Part shown: one piece after another, positions 52,882-61,032 of the stretch
How positions within the stretch are numbered: the first letter of the stretch is position 1
Layout of the letters: every line of letters begins with the position of its first letter
Assembly: GCA_018883245.1 (NCBI GenBank)
Contig: VEQL01000004.1
Location: 62,001 to 126,000, forward strand
Direction: 5' to 3'
Length of the DNA: 64,000 nt
DNA from: Chthoniobacterales bacterium
GTDB taxonomy: Bacteria; Verrucomicrobiota; Verrucomicrobiia; Chthoniobacterales; JACTMZ01
The notes under the pieces: model-generated
What the model was told of the DNA's origin: nothing
Seen by the model: the letters and a program-made list of their open reading frames with translations, nothing else
Databases searched by the model: none
Made by a program: the position numbers and the translations under genes

Positions 52882-53304
52882 ATGTCACCGTCCATCCGCC
52901 GCCTGCGGCGCGCCCATACCGCCGCTTACACTTTGTTCGAGATCATGCTCGTGCTGGGCATCATCGCGGTCCTTGTCGGATCGGCGATTTTCATGCTCGG
53001 CGGTGCGGTCGGCGTCGCCGAGGACCAACGCGCTGCGACCGATATAAAGACCCTCTCCACGGCACTCGGCATGTATAAAGTGCAGAACGGGTTTCTTCCG
53101 ACGACCGAGCAAGGCTTGGAGGCGCTCGTGACGCGCCCGGCCAACGCGAAACGCTGGCGGCAGATCCTCGACGAACTTCCCAAGGATCCTTGGGGCAACC
53201 CGTATCAATACAAAAGGCCGGGCAAGAAAAACACGCGGGGCTTCGACCTCTACTCGTTGGGCGAGGACGGCGTGGAAAGCGAGGACGACATCGGCAACGA
53301 TTAG
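52882..53304 (+). CDS. gspG: Type II secretion major pseudopilin GspG
   Basis: 140 residues from ATG 52882. The prepilin site is A/YTLFE, with alanine rather than glycine at -1, followed by the hydrophobic helix IMLVLGIIAVLVGSAIFML. The conserved pseudopilin core reads ALGMYKVQNGFLPTTEQGLE, then LPKDPWGNPYQYKRPG and a calcium-loop-type SLGEDGVESEDDIGND. GspG polymerises into the pseudopilus that pushes substrates through the secretin. The C-terminal acidic loop is intact. Confidence 0.93.
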   Translation: MSPSIRRLRRAHTAAYTLFEIMLVLGIIAVLVGSAIFMLGGAVGVAEDQRAATDIKTLSTALGMYKVQNGFLPTTEQGLEALVTRPANAKRWRQILDELPKDPWGNPYQYKRPGKKNTRGFDLYSLGEDGVESEDDIGND

Positions 53305-53322
53305 CGCCCCGCTTCCGCTGTC

Positions 53323-53811
53323 ATGACCAGGATCCGAGTGCCGGGCGCGAAGGCCCGTCGCGCTTACACGCTTCTCGAGATCCTCTTGGTTTTGGCGCTC
53401 ATCGCCCTGCTGATGGGCGCGGCGGTTCCCTTGGTCTCGGGTTTTTCGCGCGAGCAAAAGCTCCGCGACGTGGTGCGCGAACTTCTCATCATGGCCAAAA
53501 CGGCGCGCACCGATGCCGCGACCACGGGCCACCCTTCCGAGGTGATCTTCGGCAAAAAGGCCTTCGCCCTGCGCCGCTCCGGCGAAAAGGAACCAAGCCT
53601 GACGTCCCCCCTGCCTTCGGGAATGTCTTATACCCTGCGCGCGTTCGGGGCGGAAAAACCGCTCAAACCGGACGGCCAGCGCTGGGTCTTCCAGCCGAGC
53701 GGTCTGTGCGAGCCGATCACCGTCCGCGTGGCGGATGGCGAGGCGTGGATGGAAGTGCGCTTCGATCCGCTCACCGCCGGCATCGCCGAGGAAAGTTTTT
53801 ACGCACCGTGA
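53323..53811 (+). CDS. gspH: Type II secretion minor pseudopilin GspH
   Basis: 162 residues. Prepilin site A/YTLLE with an N-terminal hydrophobic helix (ILLVLALIALLMGAAVPL). A GspH-like domain follows: a helix with LRDVVRELLIMAKTARTDAA, then strands containing SEVIFGKKAFALRR and WVFQPSGLCEPITV. The stop overlaps the gspI start (GTGA). It is a minor pseudopilin near the tip. Confidence 0.87.
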   Translation: MTRIRVPGAKARRAYTLLEILLVLALIALLMGAAVPLVSGFSREQKLRDVVRELLIMAKTARTDAATTGHPSEVIFGKKAFALRRSGEKEPSLTSPLPSGMSYTLRAFGAEKPLKPDGQRWVFQPSGLCEPITVRVADGEAWMEVRFDPLTAGIAEESFYAP

Positions 53812-54188
53812 AAAAATCCGGCTTCACACTTTTCGAAATACTCATCGCGCTGGCCATGTTTTCGCTGGCCCTTGGCGGGCTCGCCATCGCCCTCGACCGC
53901 ATCGTGGAGGCCAATGCCTTGCTGCGCAGTGAAGCCGGGATGCGGCAGCAACTCGAATCGCTGCTCGACCAAGCCATGGCCCTGCCCATCGAAACGCTCG
54001 CCGAGGGTCGCGAGACAGGCCCGGATGCCATGGGCGTGAAATATTCCGTCAGTGCGGAACAGGCGGAAATCCGCGACAAAAACGATGCGGTGTTGCCCGG
54101 TCTGTGGTGGATCACGGTTCGCGCGGAGTGGACCGACGGCAACGAAAAGCAGGAGCGGGAAGAAAAGTTCCTGCGCTATCAGCCATGA
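53808..54188 (+). CDS. gspI: Type II secretion minor pseudopilin GspI
   Basis: 126 residues from GTG 53808. Prepilin site G/FTLFE with the canonical -1 glycine, then ILIALAMFSLALGGLAIALD. The small C-terminal domain ends VRAEWTDGNEKQEREEKF. In other T2SS, GspI, GspJ and GspK form the pseudopilus tip complex. It is coupled by four-base overlaps on both sides. An open frame reading back into gspG and gspH is not the real start. Confidence 0.85.
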   Translation: MKKSGFTLFEILIALAMFSLALGGLAIALDRIVEANALLRSEAGMRQQLESLLDQAMALPIETLAEGRETGPDAMGVKYSVSAEQAEIRDKNDAVLPGLWWITVRAEWTDGNEKQEREEKFLRYQP

Positions 54189-54874
54189 GGAAGCAGCGCA
54201 GACATCCCGGCGCATTCACCCTTTTCGAAATGATGGTGGTGATCGCCATCTTCGTCCTGCTTGCGGGCGGCATCTATTCGATCGTCGATGTTTCCGTGCG
54301 CGCGACGGCCGCGCTCACCGACGACAGTCTGCAATCGCAGCGCCTCGATGCATTCATTTCGCTGCTGCGGCGCACGTTCCACAATCTCCCCGCAACGGCG
54401 CGATTGACCGGAGGTGTTCGCGTGCAGGACGGCGACGGCTCGGCGGAAATCGTCCTGCGCGATGCGCCGGGGATTTTCGCTTGGGGATCGGTGGCACCCT
54501 CGGCCGGTGCGGCCGTGATCTCCGCGCGTCCGCGCCTCGGAGGTGGCCGCGGCATCGGCCTTCTTCTGGTCCCGGGCAACCCGACCGAAATGGAATGGAA
54601 GGCCTCGCTGGAAAAGGGTCCTTGGTTGCCGCTGCTGCCCGACCTTCGCTCGGTCTCGTGGAGATTCTACAGCGCCTCCTTGCAGGATTGGGTCGAAGAA
54701 TGGACGGCCGAGGGCGAGAGACCGCCTCTTGTCGAATTGACCTTCCAGTTTTTAGGGGAGGAGGTCCCGCGCACTTACACCTTCTGGCTGCCGCCGGTCA
54801 AAGAAGCTTCCGCGGCTCCTGCGCAGCCGGAGCCGACGCCGGAGCAGCCATCGCAGGACGCTCCGCAGCCATGA
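54185..54874 (+). CDS. gspJ: Type II secretion minor pseudopilin GspJ
   Basis: 229 residues. Prepilin site A/FTLFE, hydrophobic helix MMVVIAIFVLLAGGIYSIVD, then the GspJ domain with DDSLQSQRLDAFISLLRRTF and a strand-rich body. The C-terminus is a Pro/Glu-rich tail (about 20 residues), longer than usual. ATGA overlaps on both sides couple it to gspI and gspK. Confidence 0.85.
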   Translation: MRKQRRHPGAFTLFEMMVVIAIFVLLAGGIYSIVDVSVRATAALTDDSLQSQRLDAFISLLRRTFHNLPATARLTGGVRVQDGDGSAEIVLRDAPGIFAWGSVAPSAGAAVISARPRLGGGRGIGLLLVPGNPTEMEWKASLEKGPWLPLLPDLRSVSWRFYSASLQDWVEEWTAEGERPPLVELTFQFLGEEVPRTYTFWLPPVKEASAAPAQPEPTPEQPSQDAPQP

Positions 54875-55806
54875 TTGCCGCCCCGTCCAAACACCGGATT
54901 CGCGGCGCGGCCCTCATGCTCGTCCTATGGGCCATCGCGGTGGTCGGTTTTGCCGTCGTCTGGTTGGCCGGCATCGTCGGCACGGAACTGGAAACCGGCG
55001 CGATGGATTCATCAGGCCTCCGCGCGCGGCAGATTGCGGTGAGCGGAGTGGCGATCGGCTTGCACCCGCAAGTCAAACCGGAAGACACGGAGCTGCTCAA
55101 CCGCGACTTCGGTGGTGGCGAAAAAATGCAGGTTCGCATCCGCGGCGAAGGCGGCAGGCTGAACATCAACAAACTTCTCGAGCAGCGCGACCGCAATACG
55201 CTCAAAAACCTTTTCGCACTCTGGGGCATGGATCCCGATGAAGCCGACCGCCTCATCGACAAACTCATCGACTGGGTGGACGACGATGCGGGACGCGGGC
55301 TCAACGGCGCGGAGCAGGCGGAATACGAGGCGGCGGGCATTCCCGATGCGCCGTCCAACCGCCCTTTCCGCTCGGTGCGTGAAATGGAACGAGTGCTCGG
55401 GATGGATGCAGTTGCCGCTGCGAAACCCGATTGGCAGGATTTCTTCACCATCTTCGGCGAGGGGCTCGTGGATGTGAACGAAGCGTCCTCCGAAGTCATC
55501 CAAGCCGCCACCGGCATACCCCCCGAAGCCGCTGCTGCTCTCGTGAGATACCGCGCGGGCGAGGACGGCGTGGAACCCTCCGAGGACGACTTCAAATTCG
55601 AAGATCCCCAGCAATGGGCCGGATGGTTGCAGGGGTCGCGCGTGCCGGCGGACGAGGTGTCTGCGCGCCTCACCACCGAAAGCAAAGTCAAAAGAATTGA
55701 TAGCCGCGGTATCGTGGGCGACCGTGAAGTGGTCATCTCCGTGGTCGCCGCGCAAGCTGGCGAGAGCGGGGGAGAGACGGCCTATTTGCTATGGGAGGAA
55801 AAATAA
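54871..55806 (+). CDS. gspK: Type II secretion minor pseudopilin GspK
   Basis: 311 residues. The N-terminal RGAALMLVLWAIAVVGF segment lacks the Glu5 of other pseudopilins, as usual for GspK. The body has the GspK saposin-like and SAM-like folds: RLNINKLLEQRDRNTLKNLF, LIDKLIDWVDDD, then GEGLVDVNEASSEVIQAATG. GspK caps the pseudopilus tip. The next gene begins inside its last codons (16-bp overlap). Confidence 0.87.
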   Translation: MIAAPSKHRIRGAALMLVLWAIAVVGFAVVWLAGIVGTELETGAMDSSGLRARQIAVSGVAIGLHPQVKPEDTELLNRDFGGGEKMQVRIRGEGGRLNINKLLEQRDRNTLKNLFALWGMDPDEADRLIDKLIDWVDDDAGRGLNGAEQAEYEAAGIPDAPSNRPFRSVREMERVLGMDAVAAAKPDWQDFFTIFGEGLVDVNEASSEVIQAATGIPPEAAAALVRYRAGEDGVEPSEDDFKFEDPQQWAGWLQGSRVPADEVSARLTTESKVKRIDSRGIVGDREVVISVVAAQAGESGGETAYLLWEEK

Positions 55807-57071
55807 AATCCGCGCGCCAGCCCCGGCAAGGTGCCATCTTCCGTGTCTCGTCTTCGGGTTGGCAAAAATGGGAAGCGGACGAAACAGGATCATGGACGAT
55901 GACCGGCGAAGCCCCCGATCTTGCCGCGCTCTCGCCCGCGGCAGGTGCACTCATCGCCATCCCGGTGCGGCGTGTTTTCTCGCTCAGCTTCTGGGCGCCT
56001 TCCGGAGATCCTGCGATCTTTCCGGACCTCGTTTTCACACAGCTCGAGCTGCGCGGACTGGCGGGGCGTTCGCGTGATGAGACAGCGTTTGCGTGGTCGC
56101 AAGTTGCCGCCTCCGGCGACGAGGCTTTGCTGCATGCCGTGGTGCTTCCGGCGCATCTCGCGCCCGGCTGCTGGCATGGCGAAGCCACCGAATACGCCGT
56201 GTCCCCCGGTTGTCTTCCGCTCCCGGCCGACTCCGTCACCGTGTGGAAAGAGGAAGGCGTTTGGGTCGCCGCCGTCACTCGGGGAGATCATGTTGTCCAC
56301 TTCCAGTCGCTCACCTCGCCTCAGCCCTCCGGCGCGATGGCTCTCGAAGTCTGGACGATGGTTGCATCGCTCGAGGCCGGGGGAATGACCGCTGCAGTGC
56401 GCGGTGTCCGATTGCTCTACGAAGGCGGGCGTCCCGATCTGCGGGACTGGCCTTCGGGCGGATTTCTCCCGGTCGAGTTGGCCGAGTTGCCGCCGCCGGT
56501 CCGTCCATCGGAGCCTCTCAAGTGCATACCGCTTCCGGTCCGCGATGCGCAGCAGGCGAAAAAAGCCGCCGCCCGCACGCGCAAGATCGTTCTTGCTGCG
56601 GCCGCGGCTTATTTTGTTCTTATGCTGGCATTGGTCGCCGACATGTTCTGGCTGCAATGGCGCGCGCGTTCGCTCCGCGCGTCGATAGATCGCGAGGCCG
56701 GCGACGTGGCGGCAGTGCAGGCCGCGATGGACCGCTGGGATTCTTTGCTCACGGCGATCGACCGCTCGCGTTACCCGCTGGAGATTCTTTACCAGGTGGT
56801 GCGCCTTTTGCCGGAAGACGGCGTGCGATTGGTTTCCTTCAACATGGACCTCGACCGTGTCTCGATCGCCGGCGAAGCATCGCAAATCCAGCAAGCACAG
56901 AAATTCCAGGAGGACGTGAGCAAAAGCCCCGAGCTGGCGGAACTTTACAGGTGGGACGCCCAGCAGCCGAAACTGATCGGCACCGGGAGCGCAAGATTCC
57001 AAGTGGATGGCGTGCGCGCGGATTTCGAAGGCGAAGCGCAGGAGCAGACGAATGAGAGCACTGACTTCTAA
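55791..57071 (+). CDS. GspL/PilM-PilN-like inner-membrane component
   Basis: 426 residues. A cytoplasmic N-terminal region (about 1-260) occupies the place of the actin-like GspL domain but is divergent. One transmembrane helix (about 266-290) contains IVLAAAAAYFVLMLALVADMFWL. A PilN/GspL-like periplasmic domain follows, with a coil (RSLRASIDREAGDVAAVQAAM) and VRLLPEDGVRLVSFNMD. The position in the operon and topology fit GspL. No actin-like ATP motif was seen by eye, so it is called GspL-like only. Confidence 0.72.
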   Translation: MGGKIKSARQPRQGAIFRVSSSGWQKWEADETGSWTMTGEAPDLAALSPAAGALIAIPVRRVFSLSFWAPSGDPAIFPDLVFTQLELRGLAGRSRDETAFAWSQVAASGDEALLHAVVLPAHLAPGCWHGEATEYAVSPGCLPLPADSVTVWKEEGVWVAAVTRGDHVVHFQSLTSPQPSGAMALEVWTMVASLEAGGMTAAVRGVRLLYEGGRPDLRDWPSGGFLPVELAELPPPVRPSEPLKCIPLPVRDAQQAKKAAARTRKIVLAAAAAYFVLMLALVADMFWLQWRARSLRASIDREAGDVAAVQAAMDRWDSLLTAIDRSRYPLEILYQVVRLLPEDGVRLVSFNMDLDRVSIAGEASQIQQAQKFQEDVSKSPELAELYRWDAQQPKLIGTGSARFQVDGVRADFEGEAQEQTNESTDF

Positions 57072-57597
57072 AGAAAAGAAACTGCTCGCCGGCCTTCTCG
57101 CGGTGCTGTTCGTCATGATCAACCTCGCGGGTCTGCGGGTGTTTCTTTCGCGGCACAGCGCGCTGAAAAAGGACATATCCGACCTCGAGATGCAGGCGGC
57201 CGCCGGGCAGGCCCTGCTTGCGGAGCGCACGCTTTGGGAGAAGAGGGCCGGTTGGCTCGATGCCAACCAGCCGGAGGACGACGTCACAACCACCGAGGAC
57301 AACGGGAAATTTTACGATTTTGTCAAAAGCAGCGCGACCAAGCACAGGCTGCAGTTCACGCAAAAGGAAAGCGGCGATTCCCGGCTTGGCCGGGATGATT
57401 CGATCGCGGAAGTTTTCTACAGCGCGCAGGTTAAGGGAAAAATGGAAGACTTGGTGAAGTGGATGCACGAGTTGCAGGACGCCAAACAATTCCGCGTGAT
57501 CAAGCAGATCGCGATCAAAAGCGGCGAGCCGCCCGAAATGATCTGCGACATCGTCGTGGCGCGCTGGTATCGCGCAAAAGAGGAGGCCCGACCGTGA
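57052..57597 (+). CDS. GspM/PilO-like inner-membrane component
   Basis: 181 residues from ATG 57052, overlapping the previous gene by 20 bp. A short basic N-terminus, one membrane helix (about 10-30, KLLAGLLAVLFVMINLAGL), a coiled coil (about 38-65) and a ferredoxin-like periplasmic domain (about 80-175, VFYSAQVKGKMEDLVKWMHELQ). This is the GspM/PilO topology; sequence similarity is low, as usual for the family. It pairs with the GspL-like protein. Confidence 0.72.
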   Translation: MRALTSKEKKLLAGLLAVLFVMINLAGLRVFLSRHSALKKDISDLEMQAAAGQALLAERTLWEKRAGWLDANQPEDDVTTTEDNGKFYDFVKSSATKHRLQFTQKESGDSRLGRDDSIAEVFYSAQVKGKMEDLVKWMHELQDAKQFRVIKQIAIKSGEPPEMICDIVVARWYRAKEEARP

Positions 57598-58415
57598 GAC
57601 TGCCGCTGACAGTCGCGTGTGCCGCCGGCTTTCTTTTGGCGCACGAAGTCATTGCTTCCGATCCTGCCAGTTCGGGTGAGATGCTCGTCGTTCCGCCTGC
57701 GGAACCGCGCCCGGAATCACGCGGTCACTCACGCGTGCCTGCCGATTTGCCGGCGACCGGTCCCGAAGCATCTCCGCCGCCCGCCGCGAGCGGCACCCAA
57801 GGAGAGGAGGAGGCGAATTCGCAGGATGCCGATTTGCCTGCGCCGGCATTTGCCCTGTCGCGTTACACGCCCGTCTGGGAGCGCTCGCCTTTCCAAGTCG
57901 AGTCCGTTGCGCCGCCCCCGGAATCTGCCGCGCTGAGCCAGAGCTACGCGCTCACCGGAATCGCACAGATCAACGGCGATCCGATTATTTTCGTCCTCGA
58001 GCGCGCCACGAATTTGCGTCACATGATCGACAAGAAGAAAGGCGCGAACGACTTGTCACTCGTCCAAGTGGACATCCAAAAAGAATATGCGAAGTCCACC
58101 GCGACCATCCGCAAGGGATCCGAGGTTGGTGTCATACAATTCGATGCTTTGGCCGCGGGTGCGGCGATGCCCCCGGCCGGCATGATGCAGGCACCTGTGC
58201 CGGTGAATTTGCGCCCGGGTGTTCCTGTGCCCGTGCCCGCCATCCCTGTCGCGCCGCAAGCGCAAGCGCGGCCCGCGCCCGGTGTTGTTCCCGCTGTTCC
58301 CGGACCGGCTGTCCCCGGGAATCAGCAAGTCCAGCCGGCCCCGGGCTCCGGCCAGCAGGAAGCGCCACCACCGCGGGTCATACGTCGCAGGGCCATCGTG
58401 CCAGCCGCTCCTTGA
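57594..58415 (+). CDS. GspC-like periplasmic protein
   Basis: 273 residues from GTG 57594. Signal peptide (about 1-21), Pro/Glu-rich linker, a small beta domain (about 95-190: SYALTGIAQINGDPIIFVLE, then ATIRKGSEVGVIQFD), and a long Pro/Ala/Gln-rich tail ending RRRAIVPAAP. The beta domain resembles the homology region of GspC/PilP, which contacts the secretin. It lacks the membrane anchor and PDZ domain of proteobacterial GspC. It sits directly before gspD, the usual place for gspC. Confidence 0.62.
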   Translation: MRLPLTVACAAGFLLAHEVIASDPASSGEMLVVPPAEPRPESRGHSRVPADLPATGPEASPPPAASGTQGEEEANSQDADLPAPAFALSRYTPVWERSPFQVESVAPPPESAALSQSYALTGIAQINGDPIIFVLERATNLRHMIDKKKGANDLSLVQVDIQKEYAKSTATIRKGSEVGVIQFDALAAGAAMPPAGMMQAPVPVNLRPGVPVPVPAIPVAPQAQARPAPGVVPAVPGPAVPGNQQVQPAPGSGQQEAPPPRVIRRRAIVPAAP

Positions 58416-58446
58416 GCACGGCCTATTATCTGCTTTAATTCCCGGG

Positions 58447-61017
58447 ATGAGGCGTTCGTTTCCCGAGTTGCCGCTTGGCTCTTGCGCTCTTGCGCTCCTG
58501 CTCGGCCTGTCGCTCTCTGTCGGATCATGGGCCCAGAACCCGCCGATGCCGCAAGCTCCTGCGCCTGCTAGCAATCAAACGCCGGGTCAAGAGGAGCCGT
58601 TGCCTGCGGCCCCCGCAACGCTCGAACCTCCCATTGCCGCTCCCGCGCCTGCGCCGTCATCTGCTCCCGCGCCGGCCAGCACGGTTCCCGCATCTCCGGA
58701 ACCCACGGTGCGTCTCACCTTTCCCAATACTTCGGTCAACGAGATCCTCAGCCTTTACGAGGTGCTCACCGACAAGCGTCTCATCCGCGACTCCGCTCTG
58801 GCCACGCAAGCGACTCCCCTGACCATTGTCGTTCCGGGTGAGGTGCCGCGCAGCGAAGCCATCCGCCTGATCGAGGCCTCTTTGTTGCTCAACGGTTATT
58901 CGTTCGTCCCCGTCGATGAAAAAACGGTCAAGGTCCTCAGTTTGCAGAGCGGCAAAGGACCGAAATCCGAAGGCATACCGATTTATTCCACACCTTACAT
59001 GCTGCCTGAAACCGAGCAGGTGGTGAGTTATTTCATGAAACTCAGCTACTTGGCGCCGCAGGAAGCCGTGAATTTGTTCCAGACGTTCGTTGTGCCGCCG
59101 AAGCCCTACACTTCTTTCACCATGGTGCCGAACGTGCAGGCCGTTCTCATCACGGAAAATGTCCCGGTAATCCAGAAACTCATCGCCCTGCAAGCCATGG
59201 TGGATGTCCCTCCGGCCCAGGTCATCACCGAGTTCATCACGCTCAAACGCGCCGATGCGGAAAAGGTCGCCGAGACGCTGCAAACGCTCATCGACGCGCG
59301 CAAAGAAGGCGCACCCAAGCCGTCCGCCCCCGGTCAACCGGGCCAGCCCGCCCAACCCCAAGTCGATGCGCAAGGCCAAGTCGTGCCGGTTTCCCTCGGG
59401 ACCGCCAGCGGGGGACAATTCGAATCCAACCTTGTCATCGGTGAGACCCAGATCGTGGCCGACCCGCGCACCAACCGCATTCTCGTCGTCACGCGTCCGA
59501 TCAATTTTCCCTACATCAAGCAACTCATCGAACAACTCGACGCACCCGTCCCGCTCGATACCGTGCTCGAGCGTCCGCTCAAGTATGTTTCGTCCTCCGA
59601 TGTCCTTCCCGTTCTCAGCGATCTGCTCAGCGAGGGCGAGGAAACAACCGGCGCGGGAGGCACCGGAGCGCGCGGTCAGGGCACGGGGGGAGCCACGATC
59701 GAGGGCGGTTCGCAATTCGGCCAGGGCAACTCGTCTGACGGATTGGGTGGCACGTCGGGCCTCAACAGACCGGACCGCATCAAGGAACCGACCGCCGACG
59801 TCGCGCCCGAGTCGGTCATTATCGGAAAAACGAAGATCATCGCCGACAAAAGCGCCAACTCGATCATCGCGATCGGGCCGCCCGACAGCCGCCAAAAAGT
59901 GGCGCAACTCCTCGACATGCTCGATGTGCGTCCCAGGCAGGTTTATCTGGCTGCTGTCATAGGACAACTCCAGCTCACCGACGACATGGAGTTCGGGTTC
60001 AGCTATTTCCTGCGCTACAAGGGTGCGGACGGTTCGGGTGCGGCCGCATCTTTGCTCAATCCGCTTTCCGCGAATTCCGACGGCGGTTTGAGTATCTTCG
60101 GCGGCTCGAACGGCATCATCCCCTCGAACCTCATCAACCCGACGAAGTTTCCCAATCTGTCGGGCCTGACCGTTTACGGCACCATCGCGGACTCCGTCGA
60201 TATCTACGCGCGCGCTCTGGAAAAAACTGGACGCTTCAAAATCCTTTCGCGGCCTGTCGTTTACACCACCAACAACAAGAAGGCCGTGATCAGTTCGGGC
60301 GAGCAAGTTCCGTTCACGAGCAGCACGCTCACGTCGACTTCGATCACCGGCACCGCGATCAACCAATCCGCCGGCATCACGGCCAACATCACCTACAAGG
60401 ATGTGCTCCTCAAACTCGAGGTTGTTCCGCTCATCAACGCCAACAAGGACGTCACGCTCGTCATCGCCCAATCCAACAGCAACATCGTTCGTTACGAGGA
60501 TTTCGGCGGCGGCAATCGCGCCCCCATCGTCAGCGCGCAGGAACTCACCACCACCGTCACGGTCCCGAACGGAAGCACGGTTGTCCTCGGCGGCCTCATC
60601 ATCGAGGACACGCAGGCCAACGACTCCGGCCTTCCTTTCCTCATGCGCATCCCCGTCCTCGGCTATCTTTTCAAGCAGACCGCTCGCAATGTGAAGCGCT
60701 CCGAGTTGCTCGTGCTTCTGCAGCCGACCGTGGTCGAGAACGATGCCGAACTTGCGCGCGCCAGCGAAGAGGAGCGCTACCGCACCAAAGTGGGCGACGA
60801 TATTTATTCCGGTGCCAACGCATGGGAACTCGGACGCACCCCCGTGATGGCCAACTCGCCGCAACTCGAGCCGGACTCGCAGATCCGCAAGCCGCGCGAT
60901 CCGCTCCGCCCGGCCGGCATCGACTACCAGGAATACGCGCCCGAACCGACTCCGAAACCGACGCCAAAACCGACTCCGACCCCGAAGCCGAAAAAGAAGC
61001 AACGGTCGTCCCAGTAG
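58447..61017 (+). CDS. gspD: Type II secretion secretin GspD
   Basis: 856 residues from ATG 58447. Signal peptide (about 1-30), a Pro/Ala-rich linker (31-85), periplasmic N-domains (about 90-470; VRLTFPNTSVNEILSLYEVL starts N0, VSSSDVLPVLSDLL lies in a later N domain), and the secretin domain (about 497-760) with RPVVYTTNNKKAVISSGEQV and VPNGSTVVLGGLI. The C-terminal tail has TPKP repeats and lysines and is specific to this protein. It forms the outer-membrane gate. A Gly/Thr-rich insert (about 400-450) breaks one N domain. No pilotin gene was recognised. Confidence 0.93.
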   Translation: MRRSFPELPLGSCALALLLGLSLSVGSWAQNPPMPQAPAPASNQTPGQEEPLPAAPATLEPPIAAPAPAPSSAPAPASTVPASPEPTVRLTFPNTSVNEILSLYEVLTDKRLIRDSALATQATPLTIVVPGEVPRSEAIRLIEASLLLNGYSFVPVDEKTVKVLSLQSGKGPKSEGIPIYSTPYMLPETEQVVSYFMKLSYLAPQEAVNLFQTFVVPPKPYTSFTMVPNVQAVLITENVPVIQKLIALQAMVDVPPAQVITEFITLKRADAEKVAETLQTLIDARKEGAPKPSAPGQPGQPAQPQVDAQGQVVPVSLGTASGGQFESNLVIGETQIVADPRTNRILVVTRPINFPYIKQLIEQLDAPVPLDTVLERPLKYVSSSDVLPVLSDLLSEGEETTGAGGTGARGQGTGGATIEGGSQFGQGNSSDGLGGTSGLNRPDRIKEPTADVAPESVIIGKTKIIADKSANSIIAIGPPDSRQKVAQLLDMLDVRPRQVYLAAVIGQLQLTDDMEFGFSYFLRYKGADGSGAAASLLNPLSANSDGGLSIFGGSNGIIPSNLINPTKFPNLSGLTVYGTIADSVDIYARALEKTGRFKILSRPVVYTTNNKKAVISSGEQVPFTSSTLTSTSITGTAINQSAGITANITYKDVLLKLEVVPLINANKDVTLVIAQSNSNIVRYEDFGGGNRAPIVSAQELTTTVTVPNGSTVVLGGLIIEDTQANDSGLPFLMRIPVLGYLFKQTARNVKRSELLVLLQPTVVENDAELARASEEERYRTKVGDDIYSGANAWELGRTPVMANSPQLEPDSQIRKPRDPLRPAGIDYQEYAPEPTPKPTPKPTPTPKPKKKQRSSQ

Positions 61018-61032
61018 GGAGGGCGCAAGCGC

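Noticed and set aside
53190-53807. Extended start for gspI through gspG and gspH
   Set aside because: The prepilin leader and cleavage site lie just after GTG 53808. The extra sequence is an out-of-frame reading of gspG and gspH.
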